From the NCBI GenBank assembly GCA_029262975.1, contig JAJCYJ010000801.1, positions 1 to 39,101 on the forward strand: DNA of 39,101 nt. Reading direction: 5' to 3'. This document shows positions 24,331 to 30,949 of the stretch, piece by piece. The notes under the pieces were generated by a model. The model ran no database searches, was not told where the DNA came from, and saw only the letters and a program-made list of their open reading frames with translations. Source of the DNA: Saprospiraceae bacterium. Its GTDB lineage: Bacteria > Bacteroidota > Bacteroidia > Chitinophagales > Saprospiraceae. Numbering within the stretch: the first letter of the stretch is position 1; each line of letters opens with the position of its first letter. A program made the translations under genes and the position numbers.

Positions 24331-24453
24331 CGTTATTGGTTTTATATACCTCCCCAAAATACTAAGTGCAACCAATAACGACAGAGAATGCACAAAGTAC
24401 CTTAGTTCGGTTTGTTTTAATAATAATTAAAGTAGTTTGTCGCCATTGGTTTT
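24331..24453 (-). promoter_or_regulatory. leader with one anti-sequence and two competing copies
   Basis: Minus-strand AAAACCAAT occurs at plus 24445-24453 and again, as AAAACCAATAACG, at 24331-24343 next to the start codon. Between them lies CGTTATTGGTT (24370-24380), which can pair with either. Pairing with the second copy gives an 11-bp stem that places GGGGAGG in its loop. This is an attenuator-like arrangement. Confidence 0.35.
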
Positions 24454-24486
24454 GTAAATATACAATTATATTCTATATAAACAAAT

Positions 24487-24570
24487 TTAATTTTTCTTTA
24501 ATTCCTCATAAAAATCTTCAAGTGAGCTATCTACTTCGTGTGACCATTCAAAACCTATTAATACTTCCAT
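24487..24570 (-). CDS. possible 27-aa peptide
   Basis: A 27-codon frame (MEVLIGFEW and an acidic middle) ten bases after the DnaA-like gene. No family. Supported only by its tight spacing. Confidence 0.3.
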   Translation of the reverse strand: MEVLIGFEWSHEVDSSLEDFYEELKKN

Positions 24571-24580
24571 AATTATTATA

Positions 24581-24955
24581 TTAATTTACTAATCTTATAT
24601 TAATTTCTGATTCTACTCGCTCAAATAACACTCTATATATGCTATCAAATTTAATATCTCTTTCAACTGTTTTGCAACTATGTAGGACAGTTGAATGGTC
24701 ATTAGATGTTATTTTACCAACCTCAGAAGTTGATAGCTGTGTATATTTTCTAAGGAAATAATGCGATAACTGTCTTGCTATCCTTATTTCTTTTTTTCGG
24801 CTACTTGACATTATATCTGAACAACTAACACTTGTTAGTTCTTGTACTGTTGAAAATACAATTCTTGTTATTTCAAATTCTGTTTTTCCGAATGTTGTCA
24901 TCCTATTAATACCTACTGTTTTAAATTCCATACCTGCACGCGAATAATAATTCAT
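24581..24955 (-). CDS. stand-alone DnaA domain IV protein
   Basis: A 124-residue protein. Residues ~45-105 match the C-terminal DNA-binding domain of DnaA: S-R-K-K-E-I-R-I-A-R-Q-L-S-H-Y, then L-S-T-S-E-V-G-K-I-T-S-N-D-H-S-T-V-L-H-S-C with the conserved D-H-S-T-V (86-90) that reads DnaA boxes. There is no AAA+ domain, so it cannot act alone as a full initiator. It might bind the phage origin, recruit host DnaA, or compete for host DnaA boxes. Confidence 0.85.
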   Translation of the reverse strand: MNYYSRAGMEFKTVGINRMTTFGKTEFEITRIVFSTVQELTSVSCSDIMSSSRKKEIRIARQLSHYFLRKYTQLSTSEVGKITSNDHSTVLHSCKTVERDIKFDSIYRVLFERVESEINIRLVN

Positions 24956-24959
24956 AACT

Positions 24960-25178
24960 CTAGTTATTTAATTGATAAACAGCATAATTAGTTAAATTAC
25001 CGTAACGATTAACTACTTGTCTGTTAAGAGTTTTAATGCTTAACCCCTCTTTTCTGAGTAGATAAATCTTATCTAATAATCTAGTAATGCCATATTCATT
25101 AATAGCGTCAAGGCTTGTTAAGTGTCCGAATCCTTTTAAATGGATTCTCACTTCTTCTAGTTGAGTTTTTGCTTTCAT
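24960..25178 (-). CDS. small winged-helix DNA-binding protein
   Basis: A 72-residue protein resembling the phage HTH family with L-T-S-L-D-A-I-N-E-Y-G-I-T-R-L-L-D-K-I-Y-x-L-R-K-E-G and a C-terminal Y-A-V-Y-x-L wing. It could regulate early genes or help replication next to the DnaA-like gene. Overlaps its upstream neighbour by 4 bp. Confidence 0.75.
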   Translation of the reverse strand: MKAKTQLEEVRIHLKGFGHLTSLDAINEYGITRLLDKIYLLRKEGLSIKTLNRQVVNRYGNLTNYAVYQLNN

Positions 25179-25378
25179 TTGATTACGATTTGTACTGTGA
25201 ACTTAAATCTATTTTTTAGCTTCTTTAAAAGTTTTGATTTATTAGCCATTAACATATCTTGAGGATCAGACCAAACCCCAACCACCTTAATTGGGGTGGT
25301 TTTTACGTAAGCACAATAATTTTGCAGCCTAGTTTTTTGGATCGTTTCATCTTCTACGCTTATTTTTTCTTTCGCCAT
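25175..25378 (-). CDS. hypothetical protein, 67 aa
   Basis: A 67-residue protein with a basic C-terminal half and V-W-S-D-P-Q-D-M in the middle, unrecognised. Overlaps the following gene by 4 bp (ATGA) and the preceding one by 1. Confidence 0.55.
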   Translation of the reverse strand: MAKEKISVEDETIQKTRLQNYCAYVKTTPIKVVGVWSDPQDMLMANKSKLLKKLKNRFKFTVQIVIK

Positions 25379-25593
25379 TAGTATTTATTTAGGAATATTT
25401 CTAATTCTTGTTGATTAATATTGTCTAATTTTTCGAACAATAAAGCTATATTCGCAGCAGCAATAACGCCTATTTTAGATATATCATATTTTGAATCAAT
25501 TCTATCAAGATATTCATTTAATAACTCTTTTTCAGAAAATTCGCTTAAAATATATTCTAACTGCCCTTCGTCTAAATCAATTTCTACTACCAT
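25378..25593 (-). CDS. hypothetical acidic protein, 71 aa
   Basis: A 71-residue, strongly acidic, helical protein without a recognised motif, in the compact early operon with end-to-end neighbours. Acidic small phage proteins sometimes inhibit host DNA-binding factors, but nothing here proves that. Confidence 0.5.
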   Translation of the reverse strand: MVVEIDLDEGQLEYILSEFSEKELLNEYLDRIDSKYDISKIGVIAAANIALLFEKLDNINQQELEIFLNKY

Positions 25594-25595
25594 AA

Positions 25596-25784
25596 CTAAT
25601 CTAATATTACAAATTCTTTAACATCATAAATGCCATACTTCTTTTCCACAGCATTTTTTACTTGAACCTCAACGTTTTCTTCACTGGGGACTGTTTTAAC
25701 ATCCATATATTCTACGCGATTATTATCCCAGTTCATTATTACTTTTACTTTTGTCATAACTTGATTTTTAATATTCTGATTCAT
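25596..25784 (-). CDS. hypothetical protein, 62 aa or shorter
   Basis: The frame starts with MNQNIKNQV; an internal ATG (MTKVKVIMNW) ten codons on may be the true start. A small beta-type protein ending K-E-F-V-I-L-D, unrecognised. Confidence 0.45.
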   Translation of the reverse strand: MNQNIKNQVMTKVKVIMNWDNNRVEYMDVKTVPSEENVEVQVKNAVEKKYGIYDVKEFVILD

Positions 25785-25829
25785 AGTCTTTTAAATTTTG
25801 AGTTACTTATATATCATTGTTAGGTTTAA

Positions 25830-26033
25830 TTACTTAATCTTTTTCCACCCTTTTATAAAAGTGCATCTTTCCATCTTAAAAACTTTCTTCATAAAGAGTT
25901 CAAATAAATAACCAATCAGATGTATTGAAGGGTTTATCATCCAAACTATTGCAACTACTATAAAAACCTGAACCCAATCATAGGCATCAAAGTTTTTTAC
26001 CATTTCCCACATTCCGTTTATTTCTTCTCTCAT
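25830..26033 (-). CDS. small inner-membrane protein, 67 aa
   Basis: One strong hydrophobic segment (V-F-I-V-V-A-I-V-W-M-I and following, about residues 23-45) and a basic C-terminus suggest a single-pass membrane protein. In an early operon such proteins can act in superinfection exclusion, but no family is recognised. Confidence 0.5.
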   Translation of the reverse strand: MREEINGMWEMVKNFDAYDWVQVFIVVAIVWMINPSIHLIGYLFELFMKKVFKMERCTFIKGWKKIK

Positions 26034-26049
26034 ATCTATATTTTTTAAA

Positions 26050-26130
26050 TTAAACTAAACCTAACACTCTGTAAGTTGCATTAAAACGACAACCAACAGT
26101 AGCCGTTAATTTTCTTACTTCTTTATTCAT
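26050..26130 (-). CDS. possible 26-aa peptide
   Basis: A short frame (MNKEVRKLTATVGC) in a 210-bp gap between two early genes. No family; may be chance. The rest of the gap holds only an even shorter frame. Confidence 0.25.
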   Translation of the reverse strand: MNKEVRKLTATVGCRFNATYRVLGLV

Positions 26131-26243
26131 ATTTATAAAATTTAATTGTTATTTAATCGTAAAATTACTATCCATACCCAAACCGTTAGCAAAAATAAAA
26201 AAGTGTGCCTAATGCCTTGTTTATCTCTTTAAGTGCTTTTTCG

Positions 26244-26660
26244 TTAATCATAATTTTCTTTAATTTCTAAACAAGGAAACTCAATTACAACACCTTGGTC
26301 GCCAAAGAATTTAACTATTACATCAATAATTTGATTCATTTCATCGGTCTTTAGTTTTGTCGTACTTTTAAACTCAAATAACGTCATCTGTATTGGTTTC
26401 CAGAAAAATTCCTTTACTATATCTGGTGTATATCTAAGGCTCATATCCGCACCCTTTATGCCTGTATAAGAAAACTCCATACCCAACTCATTTAACTGTT
26501 CAGAAATCATCATAAAAAACTTGTGTAATGCCCTATTTTGCCTTAATGTCCTTATGTTTTTACATTCTTTAAGCTCAACTATTTTATTGGTAGCTTTAAA
26601 ATGAACAGACTGAGCATCAAAATCTTTTAATTCTTTTATGTCGGACAGGTCGTATTTCAT
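26244..26660 (-). CDS. NinB-like recombination protein
   Basis: A 138-residue protein resembling NinB/Orf-type phage recombination mediators. It has R-T-L-R-Q-N-R-A-L-H-K-F-F-M-M-I-S (39-55), like the family's R-S-x-x-Q-N-x-x-x-W, and a C-terminal K-T-D-E-M-N-Q-I-I-D segment matching T-x-E-M-x-x-x-I. It overlaps the YqaJ exonuclease, so the pair and the OB-like gene form a recombination module. No sequence search was run. Confidence 0.6.
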   Translation of the reverse strand: MKYDLSDIKELKDFDAQSVHFKATNKIVELKECKNIRTLRQNRALHKFFMMISEQLNELGMEFSYTGIKGADMSLRYTPDIVKEFFWKPIQMTLFEFKSTTKLKTDEMNQIIDVIVKFFGDQGVVIEFPCLEIKENYD

Positions 26661-27259
26661 AGAGATTTAATTATGTCTTTAATTTCTGACACTGCCTCAT
26701 TAATTCTAGTTATCAATGTAGCTTTCATTTCAGCATCAGGATAAACCCTTAAAATAAACGGTTTAATGTTTGGGTAATAACTCATAAAATCACACCATTC
26801 AGCACCCGTAATCAATAATTGTCCTTGTACTTGCCACTTGTAAGTATTAGGTAATTTATCTGCTCTTAGATAGCCTATATGAGTTTTGCCTAGTGGGCAT
26901 TTGATTTCCAGAAGGTTATTATCTATCATTCTATCGGGGCTAACCCCAATGTATTCAGGATGGATTAATTCATTGGTAACAAAGCCAACCTCACTAGCAT
27001 CAACCCCAAGAATTTCTTCATAGTCTTTTGCTGCCTCTGGCTCTAAATCAACTCCCCTCTGCATTATGTCGTTGAAATAAGTTTCTTCAGTCTCACCAGA
27101 TAGAATCTGACAAACAATTTCATTAATCAAGCCCTTGTAAGTTGCTGTGCTTTTCCCTGCAACAACATCTTTAAACTTTGAAGCAGTTATACGCCCACAC
27201 CTTAATTCGTGCCAAGCATCACTACCCTGTTCTACTTTGTATATATTTAGATTATCCAT
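26657..27259 (-). CDS. YqaJ-type exonuclease (lambda Exo-like)
   Basis: A 200-residue phage recombinase nuclease that degrades one strand of linear DNA. Diagnostic sites are W-H-E-L-R-C-G-R-I-T-A-S near the start, S-P-D-R-M (Asp ~109), L-E-I-K-C-P (E-x-K ~118-120) and V-Q-G-Q-L-L-I-T (Gln ~145-147), the PD-(D/E)XK-type core. No annealing protein of RecT type was recognised; the upstream OB-like protein may fill that role. Confidence 0.92.
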   Translation of the reverse strand: MDNLNIYKVEQGSDAWHELRCGRITASKFKDVVAGKSTATYKGLINEIVCQILSGETEETYFNDIMQRGVDLEPEAAKDYEEILGVDASEVGFVTNELIHPEYIGVSPDRMIDNNLLEIKCPLGKTHIGYLRADKLPNTYKWQVQGQLLITGAEWCDFMSYYPNIKPFILRVYPDAEMKATLITRINEAVSEIKDIIKSL

Positions 27260-27650
27260 TAGCTAAAAGTTTATCTTGCTCTACCATCCAGTCCAACATT
27301 CCTTTTGCTTCAATGTATAGCTGTTCATATTCGATTTTTCCTGCAACAACTAAATCCTTTGAATAGCTCATCGCAAAGCCTGAATATTTAGATTGTTCTT
27401 TTTTAACATTTCTTGAATAATTAGAGCCACCACTTTTGATGGCTGCAATATTATAGTAAACAATGCCATCATATTTTCTTTCAGTTTCTGTGAACTCATT
27501 TTCTGCACCAGCTTTAAACTTTGATTGTTCTCTTTCTTTAGCCAAAAAAGTGCCTTTCTTACCGTTATAATTCACAATGAATCTACACATTTCCCCATAT
27601 TTAGTTGAAACTTTTTTATCAAAAACTATGCTATCAATTGTTGCTTTCAT
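27252..27650 (-). CDS. probable ssDNA-binding or recombination partner protein
   Basis: A 132-residue protein directly before the exonuclease. The beginning (I-V-F-D-K-K-V-S-T-K-Y-G-E-M-C-R-F-I-V, then K-G-T-F-L-A-K) looks like an OB-fold strand pattern, followed by a helical C-terminus. Single-strand-binding or annealing role is inferred from the gene order; no family is certain. Overlaps the exonuclease by 8 bp. Confidence 0.5.
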   Translation of the reverse strand: MKATIDSIVFDKKVSTKYGEMCRFIVNYNGKKGTFLAKEREQSKFKAGAENEFTETERKYDGIVYYNIAAIKSGGSNYSRNVKKEQSKYSGFAMSYSKDLVVAGKIEYEQLYIEAKGMLDWMVEQDKLLANG

Positions 27651-27653
27651 AAT

Positions 27654-27770
27654 TTATTTATTATCATATTCATATTCTTTTTTACATTCTTTAGAACAAA
27701 ATTTTTTTTCACATTTTATTCCACAATATTCGCAAGTATGCTCCTCTATTTCTTGTTGATAATTATACAT
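27654..27770 (-). CDS. zinc-finger peptide, 38 aa
   Basis: Too short for the ORF track. The product holds C-E-Y-C-G-I-K-C and F-C-S-K-E-C, a plausible C4/C5 zinc site, with a charged tail. It overlaps the upstream gene by 8 bp and ends 3 bp before the OB-like gene. Confidence 0.6.
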   Translation of the reverse strand: MYNYQQEIEEHTCEYCGIKCEKKFCSKECKKEYEYDNK

Positions 27771-27939
27771 TTTGTATTAATTCTGTTTGCTTTAATAATA
27801 ATCCTAAATATAATTTAGTTATCCCAAATTGATTCCGATAATTCGTTAGAAGATTTCTAACAGCCATTAAATGACTCGCTGTATTATCTTTGTTTTTGAT
27901 AATCTGAAGTATTCTATTGTGATGTAAATGCTCTAACAT
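27763..27939 (-). CDS. hypothetical protein, 58 aa
   Basis: Too short for the ORF track. A helical 58-residue protein, M-L-E-H-L-H-H-N-R-I and later L-G-L-L-L-K-Q-T, unrecognised. Overlapping start (7 bp) and end (8 bp) with neighbours support it as a real gene. Confidence 0.55.
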   Translation of the reverse strand: MLEHLHHNRILQIIKNKDNTASHLMAVRNLLTNYRNQFGITKLYLGLLLKQTELIQNV

Positions 27940-28109
27940 AGCTCTCCAATTACGTGAGTAATTTGATAATCTGCAATCGCATCATCTTCTTGAAACAACT
28001 CGTCCAATTCTTTTTGGATTAATTTACTTAAATTATAATCTAATTCTCTGGAAATAGTAATGTCTATTTCTTGAAACTTATCTGATATTTCAATTCTAAA
28101 TTGCTCCAT
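27933..28109 (-). CDS. hypothetical acidic protein, 58 aa
   Basis: Too short for the ORF track. An acidic 58-residue protein with E-I-S-D-K-F-Q-E-I-D-I and D-E-L-F-Q-E-D-D. An AAGGAG sequence 6-7 nt upstream, formed by the end of the preceding gene, would serve as ribosome binding site. Confidence 0.55.
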   Translation of the reverse strand: MEQFRIEISDKFQEIDITISRELDYNLSKLIQKELDELFQEDDAIADYQITHVIGELC

Positions 28110-28110
28110 T

Positions 28111-28242
28111 TTACTCCTTTAAATATTCAATAATAAACCTTCTTAGCTCCACAGAAGCGTTGCTTCCTTGCATCTTACATTTCTTAATAAATCTTAACCA
28201 GATTTGACGATTAATTCTAAATGGTGCTGTAATGTACTTCAT
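28111..28242 (-). CDS. small ribbon-helix-helix-like protein, 43 aa
   Basis: Too short for the ORF track. The 43-residue basic product (Y-I-T-A-P-F-R-I-N, then N-A-S-V-E-L-R-R-F-I-I-E-Y-L) has a strand followed by two helices like ribbon-helix-helix regulators. It may bind one of the nearby palindromes, but that is untested. Confidence 0.5.
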   Translation of the reverse strand: MKYITAPFRINRQIWLRFIKKCKMQGSNASVELRRFIIEYLKE

Positions 28243-28264
28243 AATTTATTTTAAGTTTATAAAT

Positions 28265-28339
28265 GGTTGGCGTAACCAAATCCTCGCTATGAAAATAGCG
28301 AGGTTGGATTCTCCTGCTGACCTTGCAGGGAACAACAGG
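28265..28339 (+). other. cluster of three hairpins between early genes
   Basis: Read on the plus strand: GGTTggcgtAACC, then CCTCGCTAT-GAAA-ATAGCGAGG, a perfect 9-bp stem with a GNRA-type tetraloop (28282-28303), then CCTG...CAGG followed by ATTATTTTTT, which looks like a terminator. The 98-bp gap contains no open frame. It could be a small antisense RNA, or a processing or attenuation element of the minus operon. Confidence 0.4.
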
Positions 28340-28340
28340 A

Positions 28341-28895
28341 TTATTTTTTAATCAAAAAATAAACACATTCACCAGAAACTCCTTTTGGTGGGTAGAACTG
28401 ATATAATTCACCTTCATTTGTTTGGTAATTTTCAAAGCTACATTCCACTTTTCCAGTTGCTTTATTTTTAAAATCCTCAAAATGAGTTTCAATTAATTCA
28501 ATTCCTTCTTTGTGATTTTCAACTATGTTAATTTTTTCATTTTCTAAAATGTAATTTACTTCTTCATTATTTTTTATTACTTCACTTTCTACCTCTTCAA
28601 ACAATGAATATTCTTTAACGGCAGAAAGATAAATTTCTAAATTATTTTTGATTTGGTAAGCTAACGCCCATTTTTGTTTATAAGATAAAGAATCTTCTAA
28701 ATTTCCTTTTTCAGCTACATCTTTTGTGAAATCATTTGAATTTTCGATGATCATATCTAATAAACAAGATGCTATTGGCATAGCGTCACCATCACGTTTA
28801 ACTAAATAATCTAATTCATCAAAAATGTTTTTAACATTAAACTTGTTGAATAATTCGTTAAGTCCGTTTAAATCCTGTTGTGATAATGTTTTCAT
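28341..28895 (-). CDS. first gene of the early operon, unknown 184-aa protein
   Basis: I chose the ATG at 28895 because the TTG at 28928 would precede or sit at the predicted transcription start. The acidic, helix-rich 184-residue protein has no motif I recognise. Being first behind a palindrome-covered promoter, it is probably an immediate-early factor. Confidence 0.6.
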   Translation of the reverse strand: MKTLSQQDLNGLNELFNKFNVKNIFDELDYLVKRDGDAMPIASCLLDMIIENSNDFTKDVAEKGNLEDSLSYKQKWALAYQIKNNLEIYLSAVKEYSLFEEVESEVIKNNEEVNYILENEKINIVENHKEGIELIETHFEDFKNKATGKVECSFENYQTNEGELYQFYPPKGVSGECVYFLIKK

Positions 28896-28937
28896 TTTGC
28901 AAGGTTTTAATGTAGTGGTTAGTTCCAAACTACCCTA

Positions 28938-28958
28938 CAAATATATACATTGTATATA
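28938..28958 (-). promoter_or_regulatory. early promoter overlapped by a palindromic operator
   Basis: The -7 box TATATTTG lies at 28938-28945. A perfect inverted repeat TATATACA-T-TGTATATA spans 28942-28958, covering the upstream side of the box. This is what one expects for a repressed early promoter. The repressor is not identified. Confidence 0.55.
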
Positions 28959-29053
28959 CATCTGCCTAATAAAAATACATTTATTTTTATAATTAATAGC
29001 TAACTAACTGATAATCAAAGAGATTAATTTTTTGAATGGGAATGTGTGGTGGC

Positions 29054-29107
29054 GAAAGCTCAAACTGTTTCGTGTAAAATTGTGTAGAAATGAAATTTCG
29101 AGAACAA
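29054..29107. other. structured gap after the lipoprotein gene
   Basis: Hairpins CGAAA..TTTCG and AATTGT[..GAAATgaaATTTC..]ACAATT can form. GAAAGCTCAAACT (29054-29066) also occurs, on the opposite strand, at 33102-33114. Otherwise the 213-bp gap holds the early promoter and no gene. Confidence 0.3.
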
Positions 29108-29141
29108 TTTAAGCGAATAATTTAATGATTAATCCACTGAA

Positions 29142-29915
29142 CTATCGCAATGCTTTAGACAATTCATAACAGTCTTTAATCGCGAGCTTATCTTTTGATG
29201 ATAAGATAATGTCATCCTTAAATTCTCTGCCGATAAATCTAACTTTTATTACCTTATCTGAATTTTTAGCAATAGCTTTCAGTATTCCATTGTCTCTACC
29301 TTTCGAGTATTGTATTACTTCCCAAATTTTACCCCCTGAATTATCAGATTTATTAGAATCATCAAATCTTTTAATCTCAGAACTTGTATAGGTTGTGCCA
29401 TTTACAATCACTTTAATTTTAGTATGAAACAACCAATCGCTTGAATGATAATTGCTAACTAGATAGCAATATCCATCTGTGTTAATGTCTGCTCTTAGTC
29501 CTTTTCTATTCAACCATCTTGCTCCCCAAGATTTATGGTAATACCATCCAATGCCATTAAACTCGTCAACTTTCTTTTTAAACTTTTTTTCAAGTTTAGT
29601 GATAATTTTTTGATTCAATTCATCACTTTTTTTCTTCTCATCAAGTCTAATCTTTTTTTGTTCTTTACTTTTTAACATCAAACCTGGTATGATTTCACTG
29701 TAGGTTTTATTTGTAAAGCCATCAATAAAAGAAGGGTTTTCCTTTATTGCTTTAGATAACTCATAACCATTATCTAATTTGTTTTTATTTTCGAGCATAA
29801 TTAGATGGACGGTATATTTCTCTGGATTAAACTTGGTATTCATTGTTATTTCAGGTTCTTCTTTACAAGAAAATAAAATGGTTGAAATGAATAATGATAA
29901 CAATAGTTTTTTCAT
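29142..29915 (-). CDS. secreted lipoprotein, 257 aa, unknown function
   Basis: The N-terminus M-K-K-L-L-L-S-L-F...L-F-S-C is a classic lipoprotein signal with Cys at about 17. Residues ~40-130 are helical and charged; the C-terminal domain (I-G-W-Y-Y-H-K-S-W-G and R-F-I-G-R-E-F-K-D) looks like a small beta-rich fold known from other prophage lipoproteins. Phage lipoproteins often change the host surface or block superinfection; here that is inference. It has its own structured leader and is a candidate expressed in the lysogen. Confidence 0.7.
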   Translation of the reverse strand: MKKLLLSLFISTILFSCKEEPEITMNTKFNPEKYTVHLIMLENKNKLDNGYELSKAIKENPSFIDGFTNKTYSEIIPGLMLKSKEQKKIRLDEKKKSDELNQKIITKLEKKFKKKVDEFNGIGWYYHKSWGARWLNRKGLRADINTDGYCYLVSNYHSSDWLFHTKIKVIVNGTTYTSSEIKRFDDSNKSDNSGGKIWEVIQYSKGRDNGILKAIAKNSDKVIKVRFIGREFKDDIILSSKDKLAIKDCYELSKALR

Positions 29916-29947
29916 AGCGGTTTTTTTTAATTAATTAAATAAAGAAA

Positions 29948-30074
29948 GCGTGAGCCCCCATTTTATCGAAGCACCGCTAAGGCTCCATCCAAATAGACAA
30001 CCCACGCCTGAAGCGTTGTAAATCTGTTTAGATGATTCGGAAAATAGCGGTTTTCGATTTTACAGATATTACAA
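29948..30074 (-). ncRNA. structured leader RNA of the lipoprotein gene
   Basis: On the minus strand, TTGTAATATCTGT pairs with ACAGATTTACAA (30016-30074) around a hairpin whose loop shows CCGCTA. A second domain (29948-30007) is closed by GCGT/ACGC and GAGCC/GGCTC, and its loop shows TAGCGGT (29973-29979). The loops are complementary. A third ACCGCTA (29915-29921) runs into the ATG of the lipoprotein gene and competes for the same TAGCGGT. Structure is read by eye. Confidence 0.45.
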
Positions 30075-30082
30075 CAAACTTA
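30075..30082 (-). promoter_or_regulatory. TAAGTTTG promoter box for the lipoprotein gene
   Basis: TAAGTTTG matches TAnnTTTG and would start transcription near the 5' end of the structured leader, giving an untranslated leader of about 150 nt. Confidence 0.4.
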
Positions 30083-30550
30083 ATAAAATTAATTGGGCTG
30101 GCTATTAGGTAAAAATACGTAATTTATTTTAAGTATTTACACGTATTATGTTAAAAGTATTTATACAGATCGTAGTGGTGGCGTGGCTATTTAACATAAA
30201 ATTACGTTATAAGGCATTTTGTAGCTGAATCAAAATAACAATATTGAAGCCTTCAAAATGTTTTATGAACGAATATTATGTTAATTAGCTTTGGGGAAGA
30301 AAAATACGTTAATTGACATATTTTAGGGTCAATTAATCTCTGTAGGGGGAGATAGTATTTTTCAACAGAAGGGGTGGTGTAGAGTAAATAGATTGGCATC
30401 CACCTGGGATAGTAATGTAAATATATCTACCTATGTAGATATACTTAGTATATTATACGTGTTTTAACGGATTGACAGCTAAAGTTTATTTAATTAGTTT
30501 TCGTTATTAATTCAATAATACTGGAAAAAATGTTAATATATTGTAAATAT
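30083..30550. other. AT-rich non-coding region, possible control or origin region
   Basis: No gene is seen in about 470 bp. It holds short imperfect repeats: AAGTATTTAyAC twice, ATTATGTTAA twice and several ACGTwA/ACGTTAw words. Hairpins include TTGAC...GTCAA and ATCTC...GAGAT. It lies between divergent transcription units. An origin or regulatory region is possible; iterons are too irregular to be sure. Confidence 0.35.
30422..30443. repeat. inverted repeat TATATCTAC-CTAT-GTAGATATA
   Basis: Nine-bp arms around a CTAT centre, about 110 bp upstream of the toxin-antitoxin promoter. Possible second operator or hairpin. Confidence 0.6.
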
Positions 30551-30572
30551 TATAACTTATAAGTTATATTTG
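30551..30572 (+). promoter_or_regulatory. toxin-antitoxin promoter with perfect 18-bp palindrome
   Basis: TATAACTTATAAGTTATA (30551-30568) is a perfect palindrome overlapping the -7 box TATATTTG (30565-30572). An upstream TTG is spaced about 21 nt from the box, fitting a -33 element. The gene starts 2 bp later, so the transcript would be nearly or fully leaderless. Typical of autorepression by an antitoxin. Confidence 0.65.
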
Positions 30573-30574
30573 CG

Positions 30575-30949
30575 TTGAATAGGAGAGCGGTCATATTATT
30601 TCCAGGCAATAAATATAATATTTGTTGTGATGTTGATTATGTAGATGAATTTTTGCAATACTTAATGACAGATGAAAGACATATGAATGAAATCAAACAG
30701 ATTATAAATTGTCTTAGAGAAGGAGTAATTCATAAAAAAGCTGGTCGAGAAGGGGATGCTTACGCCCTTAAGCCATTTATGAATACTAAAAATGATAGAA
30801 TAATATGCAACATAACTAAAAGAAAAAATAAAACTCAGTGTATTGTTATGGCAGAATTATTTCCTAGTAAAAAAACAATGAAAAATGACAAAAAAATAAA
30901 GACTAGATACCAAATCGTCTCAAATTATAGATATGAAATCATTGAATAA
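30575..30949 (+). CDS. RelE/HigB-like toxin candidate
   Basis: A 124-residue basic protein from a TTG start. The helical F-L-Q-Y-L...I-K-Q-I-I-N-C-L-R-E-G followed by beta-strands and K-R-K-N-K-T-Q-C-I-V-M-A-E-L-F is the order seen in RelE/HigB mRNA interferases. Similarity is by shape and context, not exact motif. It overlaps by 17 bp a downstream XRE-type antitoxin, the toxin-first order of HigBA systems. The start is uncertain; an internal ATG would remove 30 residues. Confidence 0.5.
   Translation: MNRRAVILFPGNKYNICCDVDYVDEFLQYLMTDERHMNEIKQIINCLREGVIHKKAGREGDAYALKPFMNTKNDRIICNITKRKNKTQCIVMAELFPSKKTMKNDKKIKTRYQIVSNYRYEIIE

Noticed and set aside
25270-25300. Terminator-like hairpin AACCACC...GGTGGTT
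   Set aside because: It is inside the 67-aa gene, has a short stem, and could reflect codon choice (K-T-T-P-I-K-V-V).
20300-25650. TTTTCCACA words as DnaA boxes
   Set aside because: Only isolated relaxed matches inside genes; no cluster that would mark an origin.
26186-26251. 21-codon minus-strand frame in the 26.0-26.2 kb gap
   Set aside because: Too short, no family and no ribosome-binding signal.
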